This document shows, one piece after another, positions 13,681 to 25,105 of a DNA stretch of 64,000 nt. Below the pieces are notes generated by a model. It was not told the origin of the DNA. It searched no databases and saw only the letters and a program-made list of their open reading frames with translations. Numbering within the stretch: position 1 is the stretch's first letter; each line of letters begins with the position of its first letter. Origin of the DNA: Isoetes taiwanensis (lineage: Eukaryota > Streptophyta > Lycopodiopsida > Isoetales > Isoetaceae). The DNA is taken from NCBI GenBank assembly GCA_021234155.1, contig JAJEKV010000062.1:7270425-7334424 (forward strand). Direction: 5' to 3'. The position numbers and the translations under genes are program-made.

Positions 13681-14306
13681 TCGCTCTTTATTCCTCCGAT
13701 ATAATGTATACCAAAAGGGGGGGGGGGGGGGAAAAAAAAGAATTGAATTGAATGGGTTTTATTGCACACCTAAGACCAATAGACATAGCCTATCGTAAGG
13801 ATTGCACCGAGGATGTGCATAATATTTGACATATAGAATTTAATGATCGCCTCCTCTAGGTGCTAACTAGGAGTCGCCATTGTTAGCATTGCCAACATTT
13901 GTATTAAAATGCCCGGTACATCCTCAGATTTCGTGGAATTGCTCGTGTAAGATGCCGCATGAGAGCCGGTGGTCCAACCTCTTGATGCTCGCTTTTCCCA
14001 AGTGAGTTTGAATGCCTTGATCCGCCGTAGGGCTCTTCGCACGCTATTGACTCCTCTAGCACAACACCTTGGAATATTGGGCCCCTCTGTAGTTTGTATG
14101 ATAAACCACCATGTTGGGTCTTTGTCGACGCAGAAAGAAAAAAAAAAAACGGGTCAAAGAAGCCGGACGTGAGATTGATATTGATGGTCTAAATTTTGAA
14201 GTGGATATGTGTATGTGTGTACCGCTCACGCTTGTCCGAAGGACAAGCCGCCTCACTACCGTGGTACATCTTGCTAGAGTTGACAAATAAAAAGCCACTT
14301 GTTCTA

Positions 14307-17300
14307 TCATACTTTATCGTAGGCCCGCCCCCTTAATTGAAGGTCAAACCAATCGACATCGAATATGAAGGTCTTAAAATTGCCACCAACATCCACCTCC
14401 ATTATAGTCTTTAACCTCCCCGACCCAATCACGTGGGCTTCCCTCGACGACACGATCGGGCAACACTTGATTGAAACTCCATCGTGAATGATGCCATGAC
14501 TCGCAGCCACAAGTCTTCCCCGCGTATGTCAAGAGAACTCACACGATAGTGGGTCCCATGCCACCATATCGAGGAGTAAGATATATACCGCCAAAAGCAC
14601 CATTAATGTCAATAGATACAATAACATCAAAAGAAAATACTCGATTTCACATCAACATAATTTGTTGCAACTACCTTTTTCATGACACCTTGTGCGTATG
14701 CCCATTCCGTAGTAATATACTCCCCTTGTGATATGCATCGGCCAAAGCCCTCAGTAGTACCCATTCTTTTCCATCTTGTCCCAAGAAGGGTTCATATCCA
14801 TCGTGGTACGGGCTCGCTCTATTATGTCGCTCCATTCATGCCTCTTTCTCTTCCATTTCTTCCTTTATGCTCTCATAACGAAAGCAATCCATTTTGCCAT
14901 TGGTGCCGAATTGTAAAGAAGAAATTGATTAACCTTAATGATCATATCAGCGGAAATGACTTCGCGATACCATTGCCTTCTCGCCACTACCCCCACAATC
15001 TTCGCCCCTTCATCACTCCATAAGCTTAGGTGCATCCGATGTACCTGCGAAATATATTCTCGGCATATAGAAAAGTGACTCTTTTCGCAAGCCATCCTCT
15101 CGCCATACTACCTTCGTGACGCGTTTTTTTGACGCACCATATCCTTCAATACCTTCATAAACCTTTCCAAGAAAAACATCCATCCGGCATGTACAGCCCC
15201 CCGCCGAGCTCCACTTCCTCAATAAGATGTACCAAAAGATGGGTTTGATCACAAGAAAGCTCAGAGGGAAACTCCTTCTCCAACAAGCAACATGCCTCTC
15301 GCCATTTTCACTTTCATCTCTTCAATTTCGCTTTTCTAAGATAGTTTTTTTACACATCCACCTATGAGGTCCAAAACAAAAAACTTAGCCACAAATAAAA
15401 TAGACGGGGACCACTAAATCAACATGGGTAACAACCTTATGACCTTTGATAGGGCACTTATTGCCTCCAATGGTCCCTTTGTCTAAAACTCCCCTAAAGG
15501 TCGTCGGGCATGAAGAACCGCATGATCCAAACACCAAATATAAGTTATGGGTTACATTTTATAGTAGTGCATATATATGTGGACTTCAATTGCTTACATG
15601 CAAGAACTTATGCCGGGCCATGGGACTTTAAACCACCAGCCCCCCACTACTTGTGAATGCGGTTCGCAATGATTGCATGTAACCGCTTGGTGTTCTAAGG
15701 GCCCTTAAATCATCATAAATAGCTCGATGGTCAGCCCTAGCAATAACCCATTTTGCCGAGGAAGTGGTTGCCCTTCACCCTGATCCATGCCTCTTTCTTT
15801 TGTATTACTTACCTTAAGGTCCATCCCGCATTTGTTGTGTCTTTTTGACCAAATACATGCTTCCATAAAGAGTTTCCCACGCTCTTGAAGATATGCATCG
15901 GGTCTAAAAGGTGTTGAATCAATAGGTCGGTCCAATATGGTAGTCTATAAAAAAAATGCACTTCCTTTTCATATTGGCAAGAAAGACTTCCTCCTCCGCC
16001 GCTTCCTCGCCACCATCAGATAATTCCTCATCCTCACCGCCTAGGTCGGCCACGACCTCCTCACCGTGTGCCCCCCACGGATTTCCCTTGCGGATTTTCC
16101 CCTCTTCCTTCTTATCCCAACGCCACCCCATTCTCGTGATGGTAATTCTCGCTTTGGTGGTTCTCAGATAGTCTACAAGGCTAACCGAATTGTGCACGCC
16201 GCTTCAAGGGGTGCGGAGCTGCAAATACTTCCTAAAACCCTCGTGATACTACTTTCTTCAGATGCTTAGAGTGACGGTGCCGCAACTTTTCCCCACATAT
16301 CATGCAAGGGAAGTGCCCCGATGTCTTAAACCCGTAACACTCTAAGAAAACCCAGAAAGTCATGCATAGTCCACAATAGTATACCTCTAAGATTAAAAAC
16401 GCCATTTTTATGGGCATCGAGACCTGAATACCGTGGTTCCACAAAGGGAGTAACTCATCCACAATTATTCTTAGGTACACATCTAAATTACTTGGTTTTT
16501 TTTCTTCCCGTGCATCAATAAAGTCATCATAATGTGCCCACTCTTCATCAACAACCATGGGGGTATGTTGTAGTTCACTATCATCACCGCCATGTAGACC
16601 ATGCAAATGATTGTGTACCATATGGGTTTACGCCATCGGTGGGGCCAGCCCAAACGCACGCTACGCGGTTCTTTTCCAAAGTCGCCATGTCGCATCGACA
16701 TGCTTCCAAGCCGCGACCGCCGCCGGACTCGTGATCACATCATCACTAGATGCATGTGTAGCCGCGAAGTCCATTAGGCTAGCCAATGTCTTGCAACTAA
16801 CATCAACTTTAACCTATAGAATAAATTATAGGCAACATATAAGTACCGAAAATAAGTGAATTTACAACTATTTGTAAGAAGTGGTGATGCATATACCTTG
16901 GGATTATTGGAAAGTGTCAATAACCTTCGAGGTACCGCTTTTTCCCTTTAGGTCATTCCCTCAGATCTCTGCTCATTACATACGAGACAATGAGTGGACT
17001 TCTCATGCTCTAAGTAGGGGATAGAAGATCATACAATCATTTGGACATGCATGTATGACTTTATAACCAAGGCCGGTCGCTTGAATCATTTTCTTAACTT
17101 GAGATCCGCTTCGGTAGGCATATTGTTCTTCTCTCGAAGGATCTTCTCGCAATAACCTCAAGCATCTAAGAGTGGTAAGATAAAAGATGGAGATGGTGGT
17201 AAGATAGAAAGACTTGATAAGTATGTCACCAATAGAGCGTAGAGACACTTGCATTGCTCCACTTGAACTTGGTTTGAGATTGAGAATTAGCAGCACGCCG

Positions 17301-17395
17301 ACAAACGAGAGGTTCGAGACGCAGAAATAACCGCTTCGCTTCGATAACAATAGGGTCATCGCCAAGACGCACCAATCCTCGGCGGTATCCCACAT
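14307..17395 (-). pseudogene. CACTA/En-Spm TNP2-type transposase, decayed
   Basis: The minus strand holds, in the right order, several pieces of the plant CACTA transposase that excises and reinserts the element. Near 17,003-17,090 is GLGYKVIHACPNDCMIFY, the hallmark of the TNP2 (Transposase_21) domain. Near 16,500-16,700 are RSVRLG and, in shifted frames, DGVNPYG and YNIPPWLLMK. At 16,232-16,560 NLDVYLRIIVDELLPLW leads to a CMICGEKLR zinc-binding-like stretch. Near 15,840-15,960 shifted frames resemble the conserved LDPMHIFKSV segment. At 14,307-14,510 the residues VGGNFKTFIFDVDWFDL match the downstream DUF4216 region of such genes. The pieces sit in different frames with many stops, so this is a dead copy. 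Introns are possible but cannot explain all the frame breaks. Terminal CACTA repeats were not found. Confidence 0.85.
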
Positions 17396-17834
17396 CTTCT
17401 ACCATATCCTCTCCACCACCATCCTCGACATCATCTAAATCAATATCGTAATTTTGAAGAGCTGCAACATATCGAAAGCATCGCTCGCCACGAAAGACTT
17501 CGCTTCTCGGTTCGCCAATAGTTTCATCCTCTTCATATTGATCGTATGCAATATCTTCATATTGGTGCGCCTCGCTTGAAATTCACGACGATAGGTTTCC
17601 CTTTGCCTCGTAACTTAGAACTAATGGATCGGGATGGAGACCGCCTCAATGAGTTCATTAAACAGAGTAACGATAACCATCATGTCAAATAATGTAATAA
17701 GTATAAAATACATACAACCATTTGTATAGACTCACTTAATGACAAAAACATATTAAAAAAAAAAAAAAAAAAACCTTTTTCCTTCCTTTTTAGTACAACA
17801 ATACTATTGTTCCATCTCAAATGGGAGAGGTCTA

Positions 17835-18376
17835 TCATAGCTTATAGTTGATGAATAACTCATCTCCAATGTTTATGCTTTTAATAGCACACACCATGAT
17901 ATATCCGCTTTTTACGATCTTGTAAAAAATCTTCCTCCCTCCTTGACACTCTAAAAATTCACAATTGCATCGCCACTTTGTCAATAGAACTGTTGATGAA
18001 CCCCGCAATATTGCCATGAACCCCGGGCCGACCATCAATAAACTTCAACTCCTCATCACATGCCCCCACAAATATCGACGCAAAGATTGGAATTCATTCC
18101 ATAAATCCTCATACGCCAAGCATATTTAGTCAAAGTTTGCCAAGTTTTCCAATCGCATTCTGACCTCGCATATGGCATTAATGGAATGTGGGTATCTCGC
18201 CCACTTCTATACGCTGCGTTTGAGATAAGGCCAATCCAAATTGACAAATGCGTTCCGATAATGATGTATCTTCTTCCCCAATAAGCAAATTCTTGATCCA
18301 TAGGGATAGGTAAGTTCATCGCCACAAGCCAAATGTCTTGGCGGTGCCTAACAAAGGGTCTGACTAATCTTTGCAA
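17835..18376 (-). pseudogene. SET-domain-like fragment
   Basis: The 3' part (17,835-18,038) translates to a segment with CNCEFLECQGG followed by IVKSGYIMVCAIKSINIGDE and then LFINYKL. This resembles the end of a SET methyltransferase domain, where an N-rich turn is followed by a strand and a GDEL-x-x-NY motif. The upstream ORF (18,056-18,376) has no motif I recognise, although other frames there continue in an acidic/aromatic style. The piece is short and shifts frame, so it is probably a pseudogene or a captured gene fragment next to the CACTA element. The identification rests on one motif and could be chance. A profile search against the SET family would settle it. Confidence 0.35.
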
Positions 18377-18924
18377 TTTTTCAGAATTTCACGCCGGGCA
18401 AAGGAGGCCAAGCCGCTCTTGGGAAATGTGCGACACATGCAATGTTCTCATGATTGTAGCCCTTCGTGTTCTTTCACGCAGGGGAACACTCACCCGCTGA
18501 GCGGCACCCATCCACATTATTGATGAATCGGTTACCGCTTCGGCCATATGCCTCTATGGACAACATTAAACCAAAATCCACATCTAGTTTGGAGGAGACA
18601 TCAAAGATCATCTACCTACATATTTAGATATCATAAACATCTTGAATATATACTTAAACCGAGAGATACTCTTAAAAAAAAAAAAACAAATAATAATTGT
18701 ATACCAACCTCGATATCCATGACGAAAGCATCGATCCGTGGGTTGTTCAAATGTACCAAATCTTATCGATGGTCTTCAACAACCGCTCTAAGTCGCCTTC
18801 TTCAAATTTCATACATCTTTTACAATCGCAAACTATTTTGTCCCTCCGCCAATTACAAAAGGTAAGTACTATATACCGCACAATAGTTTGAACGGCCGTG
18901 ATAGATACAATATATGGTAGTATA
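18377..18924. other. No gene seen; AT-rich
   Basis: Short ORFs on both strands without recognisable motifs. A 12-A tract is near 18,676. Nothing supports a gene. Confidence 0.5.
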
Positions 18925-18970
18925 AACCCCCTAAACCCTAAACCCTAAACCCTAAATCCTAAATCCTAAA
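18925..18970 (+). repeat. Interstitial plant telomere repeat (CCCTAAA)n
   Basis: Four CCCTAAA units run in register from about 18,928, then degenerate to TCCTAAA. This is the Arabidopsis-type telomere heptamer in the C-rich orientation. In internal positions it marks old repair events or telomere-box sequences, and it identifies the source as a plant or plant-like genome. Confidence 0.85.
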
Positions 18971-19290
18971 TGGATTGAATTGGGTCCGACACGTAGTCCT
19001 TCCACTCAAGGTGAAGCCGACCATGCCCTTTCCCCGAAAGTACCTACCCTTTATATAAGTTTCAATTTCAATAAAGATCTTTTTGGAGACGCCACTAGCC
19101 CCGATACATAGAGTCCCTCCACTCAAGGTGAAGTCGACATATGACCTTGACTACGCCACACCCTCAATTTTGTAATCTACATTGTACTTAGTAAGGTATG
19201 AAGGTGAGTTTGGGCCCGCACACCGGGTCCTCTCCACTCAAGGTGGAGGCGACCGTGTCCTTGACCAAAAACACCGCTTTTTTTTTACTA
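18971..19290 (+). repeat. Three tandem copies of a ~115-bp repeat
   Basis: TCCACTCAAGGTGAAG-type cores at 19,001, 19,118 and 19,233 are each followed by GTCGAC- or GCCGACC-like words and preceded by a CCCGATAC or CCGACAC word. Spacing is 117 and 115 bp. No coding frame is kept across the copies. Confidence 0.7.
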
Positions 19291-19574
19291 CCGCAGCATT
19301 ACACGCCCTTCCTAGTTTATATATGTCTAGGCTACTAAATACAAGAATCAAGAACTTACATGTGACGGCTCCGATATCCAAATTTCCCCGGGTGGTAAGA
19401 CAAAGATCAATCGCCTCCGCCATCTCCAAAGGCCGATCATGCCGATGACCATGGTGATCCATGTAGGGCAAAGAACAAGTATAAGATATGGTTAAAAAGA
19501 AGAACACCAAAGGCGCTTAGGGTCGAAGAGGAGCCAAAAGAAAATAACAATGAAGGCCGAAAAAAAGTTGTTTA

Positions 19575-20070
19575 TATAGAAATCTTTAACGCCGCGATGC
19601 GACGCGGACGCCGCCGGGCGACGTAGTGTCAATCGGGCCACATGCCAAGTCACCTACGACTTGGCAAGACACCCGCAAGTACGCATGCACGCGCAAATCG
19701 CACGCTTCAGACCACGCCGCATGCGACGATAGTCAATCTGGCAAAATCCAGTCACATGCGACCGGCAAAGACACGCGGGCAAGTACGCATCGACGCGGTC
19801 TTATGTTCTCAGACAGTCACATGACGCCGCATGCGACGCCCGACATTTGTCGTGACATTTGTCGCGACATTTGTCTGCTATGAAATTTATGTATACCTAT
19901 GCCGCTCGAAAGCAACCTAAAATCCGGAAAGCAAGTTTTGTGTAACAACCTAAAAATCGCGATACCTCAAAACACTTGAACATAGCTTGATTAGTCGCAT
20001 CACAGAAAGCAAATTATGCGGATGTGTCCGACATTTGCCGCGACATTTGTCGCGGACGATGCCGCCTGTG
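19575..20070. repeat. CpG-rich GACGCCGC/ATGCGACG block (middle)
   Basis: Words such as GCCGCGATGCGACGCGGACG (19,591), CGCCGCATGCGACG (about 19,716 and 19,823) and repeated GCGACATTTGTC (19,845-19,880 and again 20,025-20,055) sit close together. Two near-identical stretches, CACATGCCAAGTCACCTACG and CAGTCACATGCGACCGGC, are followed by similar GCAAGACACCCGCAAGTACG-type words, so this is a degenerate tandem repeat of about 100 bp. It lies right of the CACTA gene, mirroring the cluster at 13,187-13,255. Confidence 0.5.
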
Positions 20071-21680
20071 GGCGATGGCATTTTTTAGGCAAATTTTGAT
20101 CGACGCTTTGACACATGGGACATTAATGCCTTGATTTGCAAGGAGTCGCCGGGCGCTTCTCCCACTATGCCGACACCAAGTTCCTCATTCGATTGCATTT
20201 TGTTGCTTCTCTAAAGATGTTGGACTGAGGATATGGGAGTCCCACTTTTTGACTACCCAATATTCTCGCTAGAAATTCTAGGGTAAATCCATATGTCATT
20301 TCTAATTCTTCTTTTTTCTTTTCTCCTCGATCAACCGTAAGCTAAATTATGAGCTCAAAAAAATTTCGATCAACCATCTCCAACTCCATGTCCATCACTA
20401 AATTCATCCGCTTTTTTTTCAAAATACCCATAGCACAAATAGGCCTATACAAATTAAAACAAGCAATATTATTGTCATATCCTTATTCATCGTGGCATTC
20501 ATCTTCTTGATATCCATCCCGATCATATTCATCTTCTTCATATTTTTATCTTCAAATTCCATTTTGAAAAACCGATTTCGTAAATCTATATCATATCATA
20601 TATCCAGCTTTTTGTATTCTACATCATGCTTATATACATAAGGCAAAGGCTCAAAAATTTCGATCAACCATAAGCTAAATTCTCGAGCTCAAAAAATTCG
20701 ATCAACCAGAGCTAATCTGAGCTCAAAACTACCATATTATAGTTATATCAAAAGATAGAATTTAAGTTGCTTCAATACCAAATATCGACTCCAAACAAAT
20801 TAAAAAACTTCTCAAGAAAGGGTCAAGTGCATCCTCGTGATCAACATCAGAATTTCCAAAGACCAAAGAAGGATCCCTTCGCCACCGATGTAAAATTTTT
20901 ACCTTGGATATCTCTCTCAAACGAAAACCACATCATTCACCGCAAATTCTTTTGCCTTGACAAACCTCGCCCAAAATTTTTATGAAGACATAACTTTTGC
21001 TAACTATCCCAATAACAAGATCTAAATTTCCACATGCATTGATTTTAATCTATAAACGTAAGCATCTTACCTTTTTTTTTTCCACAATTCCATCGCAGGT
21101 AAATGTGCTTCGCTGATTTTGGAATGACGAAATAAACAAAAAATCCAACGCAGAATCGCTTATCAAATCAAGTCACCCACTTGGTTGCACAAGCACGAAA
21201 TGAAATGCCGCCTCAAGGACTTTCTTATCTAACCAATCTACACTATCTTGAGAGCCAACTAGATCCACCACGTAAATATCCGTGGAGTGTCTAGCATAAT
21301 ATCCTCTAGGTCAACTTTTGTGGCACGATGGCTCAAGATCAAACGTGAATCCAAGCTCTCTAAAAGATGACGCCAAGATCATTTTCTATACCCTTGCCAA
21401 CCCCCATCGAAAAAAACTACGAATATCTTCGCCACAATCGAGATTATTTGCGTGGTCGAACTTGATAAGAATGCATTCGCCGCAGCCTACAAGCCGAGAC
21501 TCATTTGTGCACAAATTCCATATTAGCCATTCGCAACCTGACCGATAAATTGGTTAGAATATTAGAATACAATTGCAGAGATGAAGAAGCAAATCTAGAC
21601 AATGACCGATAACAATAGAACTTCAAGCACCACCTGTATGACTAGATATATTATTATTTCATATTTTATAGCCGCAATTG
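20071..21680. other. No confident gene; ATTTCGATCAACC repeats
   Basis: ATTTCGATCAACC with AGCTAAATT and GAGCTCAAAA recurs around 20,320-20,380 and 20,655-20,725, a short degenerate repeat. Small plus-strand ORFs at 20,767-20,985 and 21,318-21,548 have no motif I recognise. They could be remnants of the upstream part of the helicase gene that follows. Confidence 0.4.
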
Positions 21681-21689
21681 ACATGGTTG

Positions 21690-22200
21690 GGATGTAATAT
21701 AGCCGTATTGCCCTTTGCTTGGATGGAGAAATCAAACTCGTATGCATTGTCTGGGAACTCATATGTTTATAATTATCAAATTATCGTGGATTTGGAAAGA
21801 CAATCTCGCGAATTGCTTTGATTTTGAAGGCTAGACCGCCAAAACGCCAAAGATACAATGTAGAAGAATGCAGAGCACCTTTGATTGTTTGCCCTAAATC
21901 GCTTTTAAAACAATGGGAACATGAATTGAAGGAAAAGTAGCACCATCCGGCCAAGCTATCCGCGGTACATATACCATGAAGATCGAGAAGAATAAATTGT
22001 GTTGAACTTTGTAAGCACGACATTGTGCTTACTACATATGGAACCATTTGTTCTCAATTACGTAAGCCATCCTAAGAGGATGAAAAGAAGCAGCCCCCGT
22101 GCTAAGGGCACACCGGGTCAACATTAGGTGGTTTAGAATTATTCGATGAAGCTCAATCCATTAGAAAAGCTCACACTAAAAGTTCACGTGCTTGTCGGGG
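21690..22200 (+). pseudogene. SNF2-family DNA helicase/ATPase fragment
   Basis: This is the ATP-binding half of a SWI2/SNF2 chromatin-remodelling or repair ATPase, nearest in style to the Rad16/HLTF group. In one frame I read RGFGKTISRIALILKARPP (Walker A, 21,785 on), then APLIVCPKSLLKQWEHELKE (motif Ia, about 21,875-21,935), then KHDIVLTTYGT (22,013-22,045) and DEAQSIRKAHTKSSRA (Walker B region, 22,145 on). WFRI lies just before DEAQ but one or two bases out of frame. At least two in-frame stops (after HELKE and after AVHIP) break it, and no helicase C-terminal lobe is visible downstream. It is therefore a pseudogene or a gene fragment carried by a transposon. Normal members run to 800-1,200 residues. 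Confidence 0.8.
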
Positions 22201-22284
22201 CTTAAGGGCACAATGAAGATGGTGCCTTTCCGAACATGCACCTTTCTACTTACACATATGTCACATATGTCACATATAATAAAG

Positions 22285-22393
22285 TTCTAGAATGTTCTAG
22301 AAAGTTTTAAAAAGTTTTAAAATATAAGAGAATCTTGGGTGAGCCTAAGGAATCCTTCTAGAAAATTCCGCAATGTTGTAGAAAGTTCTAGAA
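22285..22393 (+). promoter_or_regulatory. Cluster of perfect heat-shock elements
   Basis: The heat-shock factor site is alternating nGAAn and nTTCn pentamers. Here TTCTAGAATGTTCTAGAA (22,285-22,302) is a perfect four-pentamer element. TTCTAGAAAATTC (22,356-22,368) and GAAAGTTCTAGAA (22,381-22,393) are perfect three-pentamer elements, all within 110 bp. TATA-like words (TATAATAAA at 22,275, AATATAAGAG at 22,321) lie close by. Whether this drives anything is unknown. The next plus-strand ORF starts at 22,498. Confidence 0.55.
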
Positions 22394-22497
22394 TGAATGT
22401 TATGAGAGAATACACTTATTTTCTTCCCAAAGCATTTTGCTAGATGACCAATTAAAATATTTTAGTTCAACCAACTCCACAATTCTCTTGATTTTCG

Positions 22498-22695
22498 ATG
22501 AACAAACTTGTCCAAGAAGGCAACAACCTCCACAACCTCGTAATGGCCATAATGAAGAAATTAAAAAGACAGCTTAAGAGATTTCAAAAAGCGCATGATT
22601 TTTGGTCACCAGATGTTGTGACCGGCTCTGGATCATACAATCGATGCAAAGAAGAACCCATAAAAATCTTGGCGCCAAACGGAACAAGTTCATGA
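22498..22695 (+). CDS. Small ORF downstream of the heat-shock elements, unknown
   Basis: A 65-residue ORF that opens on a true ATG about 100 bp after the heat-shock-element cluster. It is basic in the middle (KKLKRQLKRFQK) with no motif I recognise. It could be a first exon, a remnant or chance. Its only support is position and length. Confidence 0.15.
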   Translation: MNKLVQEGNNLHNLVMAIMKKLKRQLKRFQKAHDFWSPDVVTGSGSYNRCKEEPIKILAPNGTSS

Positions 22696-22699
22696 GTCA

Positions 22700-23470
22700 T
22701 GAAGTTTAAAACAATCCGAAAGCATGGCGCTAAAAAACCGCACTAAAGGACCCCAAAGAATGTCGGGTAAGCTCAACCGCCTTTGTGATCCCTAAGCTCC
22801 GTGTCGAAGCCCATTTTCCTTTGCACCATGACATGCTCTACTTTGAAGACTTCCAAGGTAACAAATGGCGCTTTAGATACTTTACCGCATAGCAGCCTGT
22901 GAGCTATGTTCCAATTCCACTTTCCATGTATGGATCTCCTAAACAAGGCCATCAACAGTGTAGCCACATAGTATCTCTGCCAAAATCCTCATCAATGGGG
23001 TCGGCTTCATATGGAACTTGTGCAATTGAAACGCAAATTCCTCCACCATCATATATCACAAAATCATCCCGACGCTTAAGGTGTAAAGTTGCAAGTTCAA
23101 GCATTGTCGGCCGATTCCAACCTTGATGTTGATCTTTCAACTTCCATAGTGCCATTAGAATTACTTGTATACCCAAAGATGAGATTTTAAATCATAACCT
23201 TCTTCCCCCGTATTGACGATCCATATGTGCTTCTTTGGTTTGTCGATATAGTTCGAGACAATATTTTTCCAAAATTTTTGCAATCTCTCAAAGCCCCAAA
23301 ACCATTTTTCTCAAAGTCTAGATGAAGGAGGTAATTCATGCGTAGCACATCTATCGGATGATGCATGTGCAGCAACACGCTTTAAATGAAGCCGCAGTTG
23401 GTCGCCGAGTCTTTTTCGCATTGTGTATCAATCGCATGTGTATTGAATTTGTAATCCTAAAACCCAAACT
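22700..23470. other. No confident gene
   Basis: Short ORFs occur on both strands (for example 22,899-23,126 plus and 22,952-23,176 minus) without recognisable domains. The sequence is low in CpG until the repeat block that begins near 23,470. Confidence 0.4.
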
Positions 23471-23479
23471 TCGTATAAA

Positions 23480-24060
23480 AATATACGCCACATGCACCAC
23501 CCCACGCCACATATACGCATTTAACGTCATATACGCCACATATACATACCGACGCGGTCATATACGCCACATATAATGCATGGACGGTCATATACGCCAC
23601 ATATACGCATCGACGTCATATACCTACACATACGCCACATACGCCACATATACGACGCCGCATGCGACGCCACGCCGTAAACATCACACCTGCCGCCCAC
23701 CGGGCGCAAGCATCCACCGACGCGACATATCCGCTACATCACAAAGGTCGACGCCGCACCATACGCCGTGATGCGACGCGACCGGGCGTGACACCGCCGT
23801 CCGCCTCGGCGTGACACTTGCCGCCCGGGCCGGGCGGACACTGCCGTCCCCCGACGACGCCAAAGGCGACGCCGCACCATACGTCGACGCCGCACCATAC
23901 GCCGCATCGACGTTCCGCGACCGCCGCATTGACGCCGCATGGTGACGCGGCGACGCCACGCCGCACGCCGCCGCATTGACGCCGCTAAAAGTCCATTCTC
24001 TTGTTGTGCAAGTTCGCGCTTCATAATTCTTTCGACGCCACGCCGCTTGCCATGTTCCGC
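23480..24060. repeat. CpG-rich minisatellite block (right)
   Basis: From 23,480 to 23,655 a ~20-35 bp unit built from CATATACGCCACATATACGC recurs about seven times. It then grades into a dense GACGCCGCACCATACG and GACGCCGCATGCGACG region to 24,060. The CpG content is far above the flanks. On the minus strand it interrupts the Copia gag reading frame, so it was inserted into or expanded within that element. Arg- and Ala-rich ORFs here are translations of the repeat. Confidence 0.7.
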
Positions 24061-24515
24061 AAAAACTTCCAACGCCGCAAAGTTAGAAAGGTCCATTTCC
24101 AATATATGTTTCCAACAAATACTTCCACATTTGTTTAGCACTTAGCTTTCTTATTTTCAAGAGGGATTCCGTGTCCTACTTTGTCGTGATATGATAATTC
24201 TGGTCGCCTTTTCTTTTGTATCAGATGATACAACACCTCCTGCAAGAGAAGCTCTCTCTGCAGTAGAAACATCTGCACCTGTTACATTTGCAGGCCCTGT
24301 TACACTAGTACTATTTGCAGTACTAGCAGCTACAACATTTGCTGTAGTAGATGAACTTGCAGCACTCATACTGCTGGTCTGTGTTGAGTCCTCAATCACT
24401 TCTAACAAATCTTCTTCTTCCAACACATGTAGTATTTTTTCTTTCCAGATTTGAAATCCAGAGCCACCCTTAAATGCTGTGAGCTCAGAAGAGAAGCTCC
24501 AAATTTGGTAGTCAT
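24020..24515 (-). pseudogene. Ty1/Copia gag, N-terminal part
   Basis: Directly inside the primer-binding site, the minus strand encodes LTAFKGGSGFQIWKEKILHV and then LEEEDLLEVIE. This is the start of a Copia-type gag (UBN2/DUF4219 style, in which a Trp-containing motif is followed by the D/E-rich DLLEVIE segment). A Ser/Thr/Ala-rich spacer and KEKATRIIIS follow, and in a shifted frame SAKQMWKYLLETYIGNGPF, another conserved gag stretch. The reading frame then runs into the CpG-rich repeat. Protease, integrase and reverse transcriptase are absent, so only the first ~500 bp of the internal region remains. Gag would form the virus-like particle that packages the element RNA. Confidence 0.8.
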
Positions 24516-24528
24516 GGCTCTGATACCA
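24516..24528 (-). other. Primer-binding site for initiator Met tRNA
   Basis: On the minus strand this reads TGGTATCAGAGCC, complementary to the 3' end of plant initiator Met tRNA, the standard primer site of plant Copia elements. It lies two bases inside the LTR end and just before the gag frame, which fixes the element's orientation. Confidence 0.9.
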
Positions 24529-24530
24529 GT

Positions 24531-25091
24531 TGTTGATTTTCAAGACAAGCTATTGAAAATGATTTCAATATTTAGCACTATTCCTTAGATATGAATACAA
24601 TTCCATCGCATACAACAACTATTCACCTTTAGCTTATTCACCCATACTTTACAACTTCTCATTGACGATACTGTTCAGACTAACTTCTAATACATCCGCT
24701 GACCAACTAACTTTGATCATGCCGCTTCAATCAGTATTAATCCGTCTTTCTCAAATCCGACTTCAATCTCTAATTTGGAATCTTCTTGTCGTGTTGCCTT
24801 GCCCGGAAATCTGACGTGAAGCTCGGCAGCTTCCATTTTCGTGTCTGCCTCATACTATATATTTTGTATCATTATCCATTGTATTTTTCACACCTATCCA
24901 TTGTATTTTTCACACTTTACCTTGTATTCCCGGATCATGTGGCCTTAGCTTAGGTTCCATCACATAATCAAATGCAACCATAGACCATGCACATTTAACC
25001 TCCTTACACCTGACAGGCTTCATTATGCTTCACTAACCCTGCTATGCTTGTCCACTGGAACAATCTCTACAATAAGACATGCTTTTCAACA
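24531..25091 (-). mobile_element. Copia 5' LTR, 561 bp
   Basis: On the minus strand the LTR runs from TGTTGA at 25,091 to TCAACA at 24,531, a 6-bp perfect terminal inverted repeat with the usual TG...CA ends. The primer-binding site starts two bases after its 3' end. The matching 3' LTR is not in the window, so the element is truncated on its left side, and no target duplication can be tested. The exact 25,091 boundary is inferred from the terminal repeat alone. Confidence 0.75.
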
Positions 25092-25105
25092 GTGTGGTTA
25101 ACTGC

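Noticed and set aside
15446-15631. Plus-strand ORFs across 14,500-16,900
   Set aside because: Antisense shadows of the minus-strand CACTA transposase remnant.
23684-24141. Arg/Ala-rich ORFs
   Set aside because: Frame translations of the CpG-rich minisatellite, overlapping a broken Copia gag.
24531-25091. Complete LTR retrotransposon pair
   Set aside because: Only one LTR and the start of gag are visible; no second LTR, integrase or reverse transcriptase of Copia type in the window.
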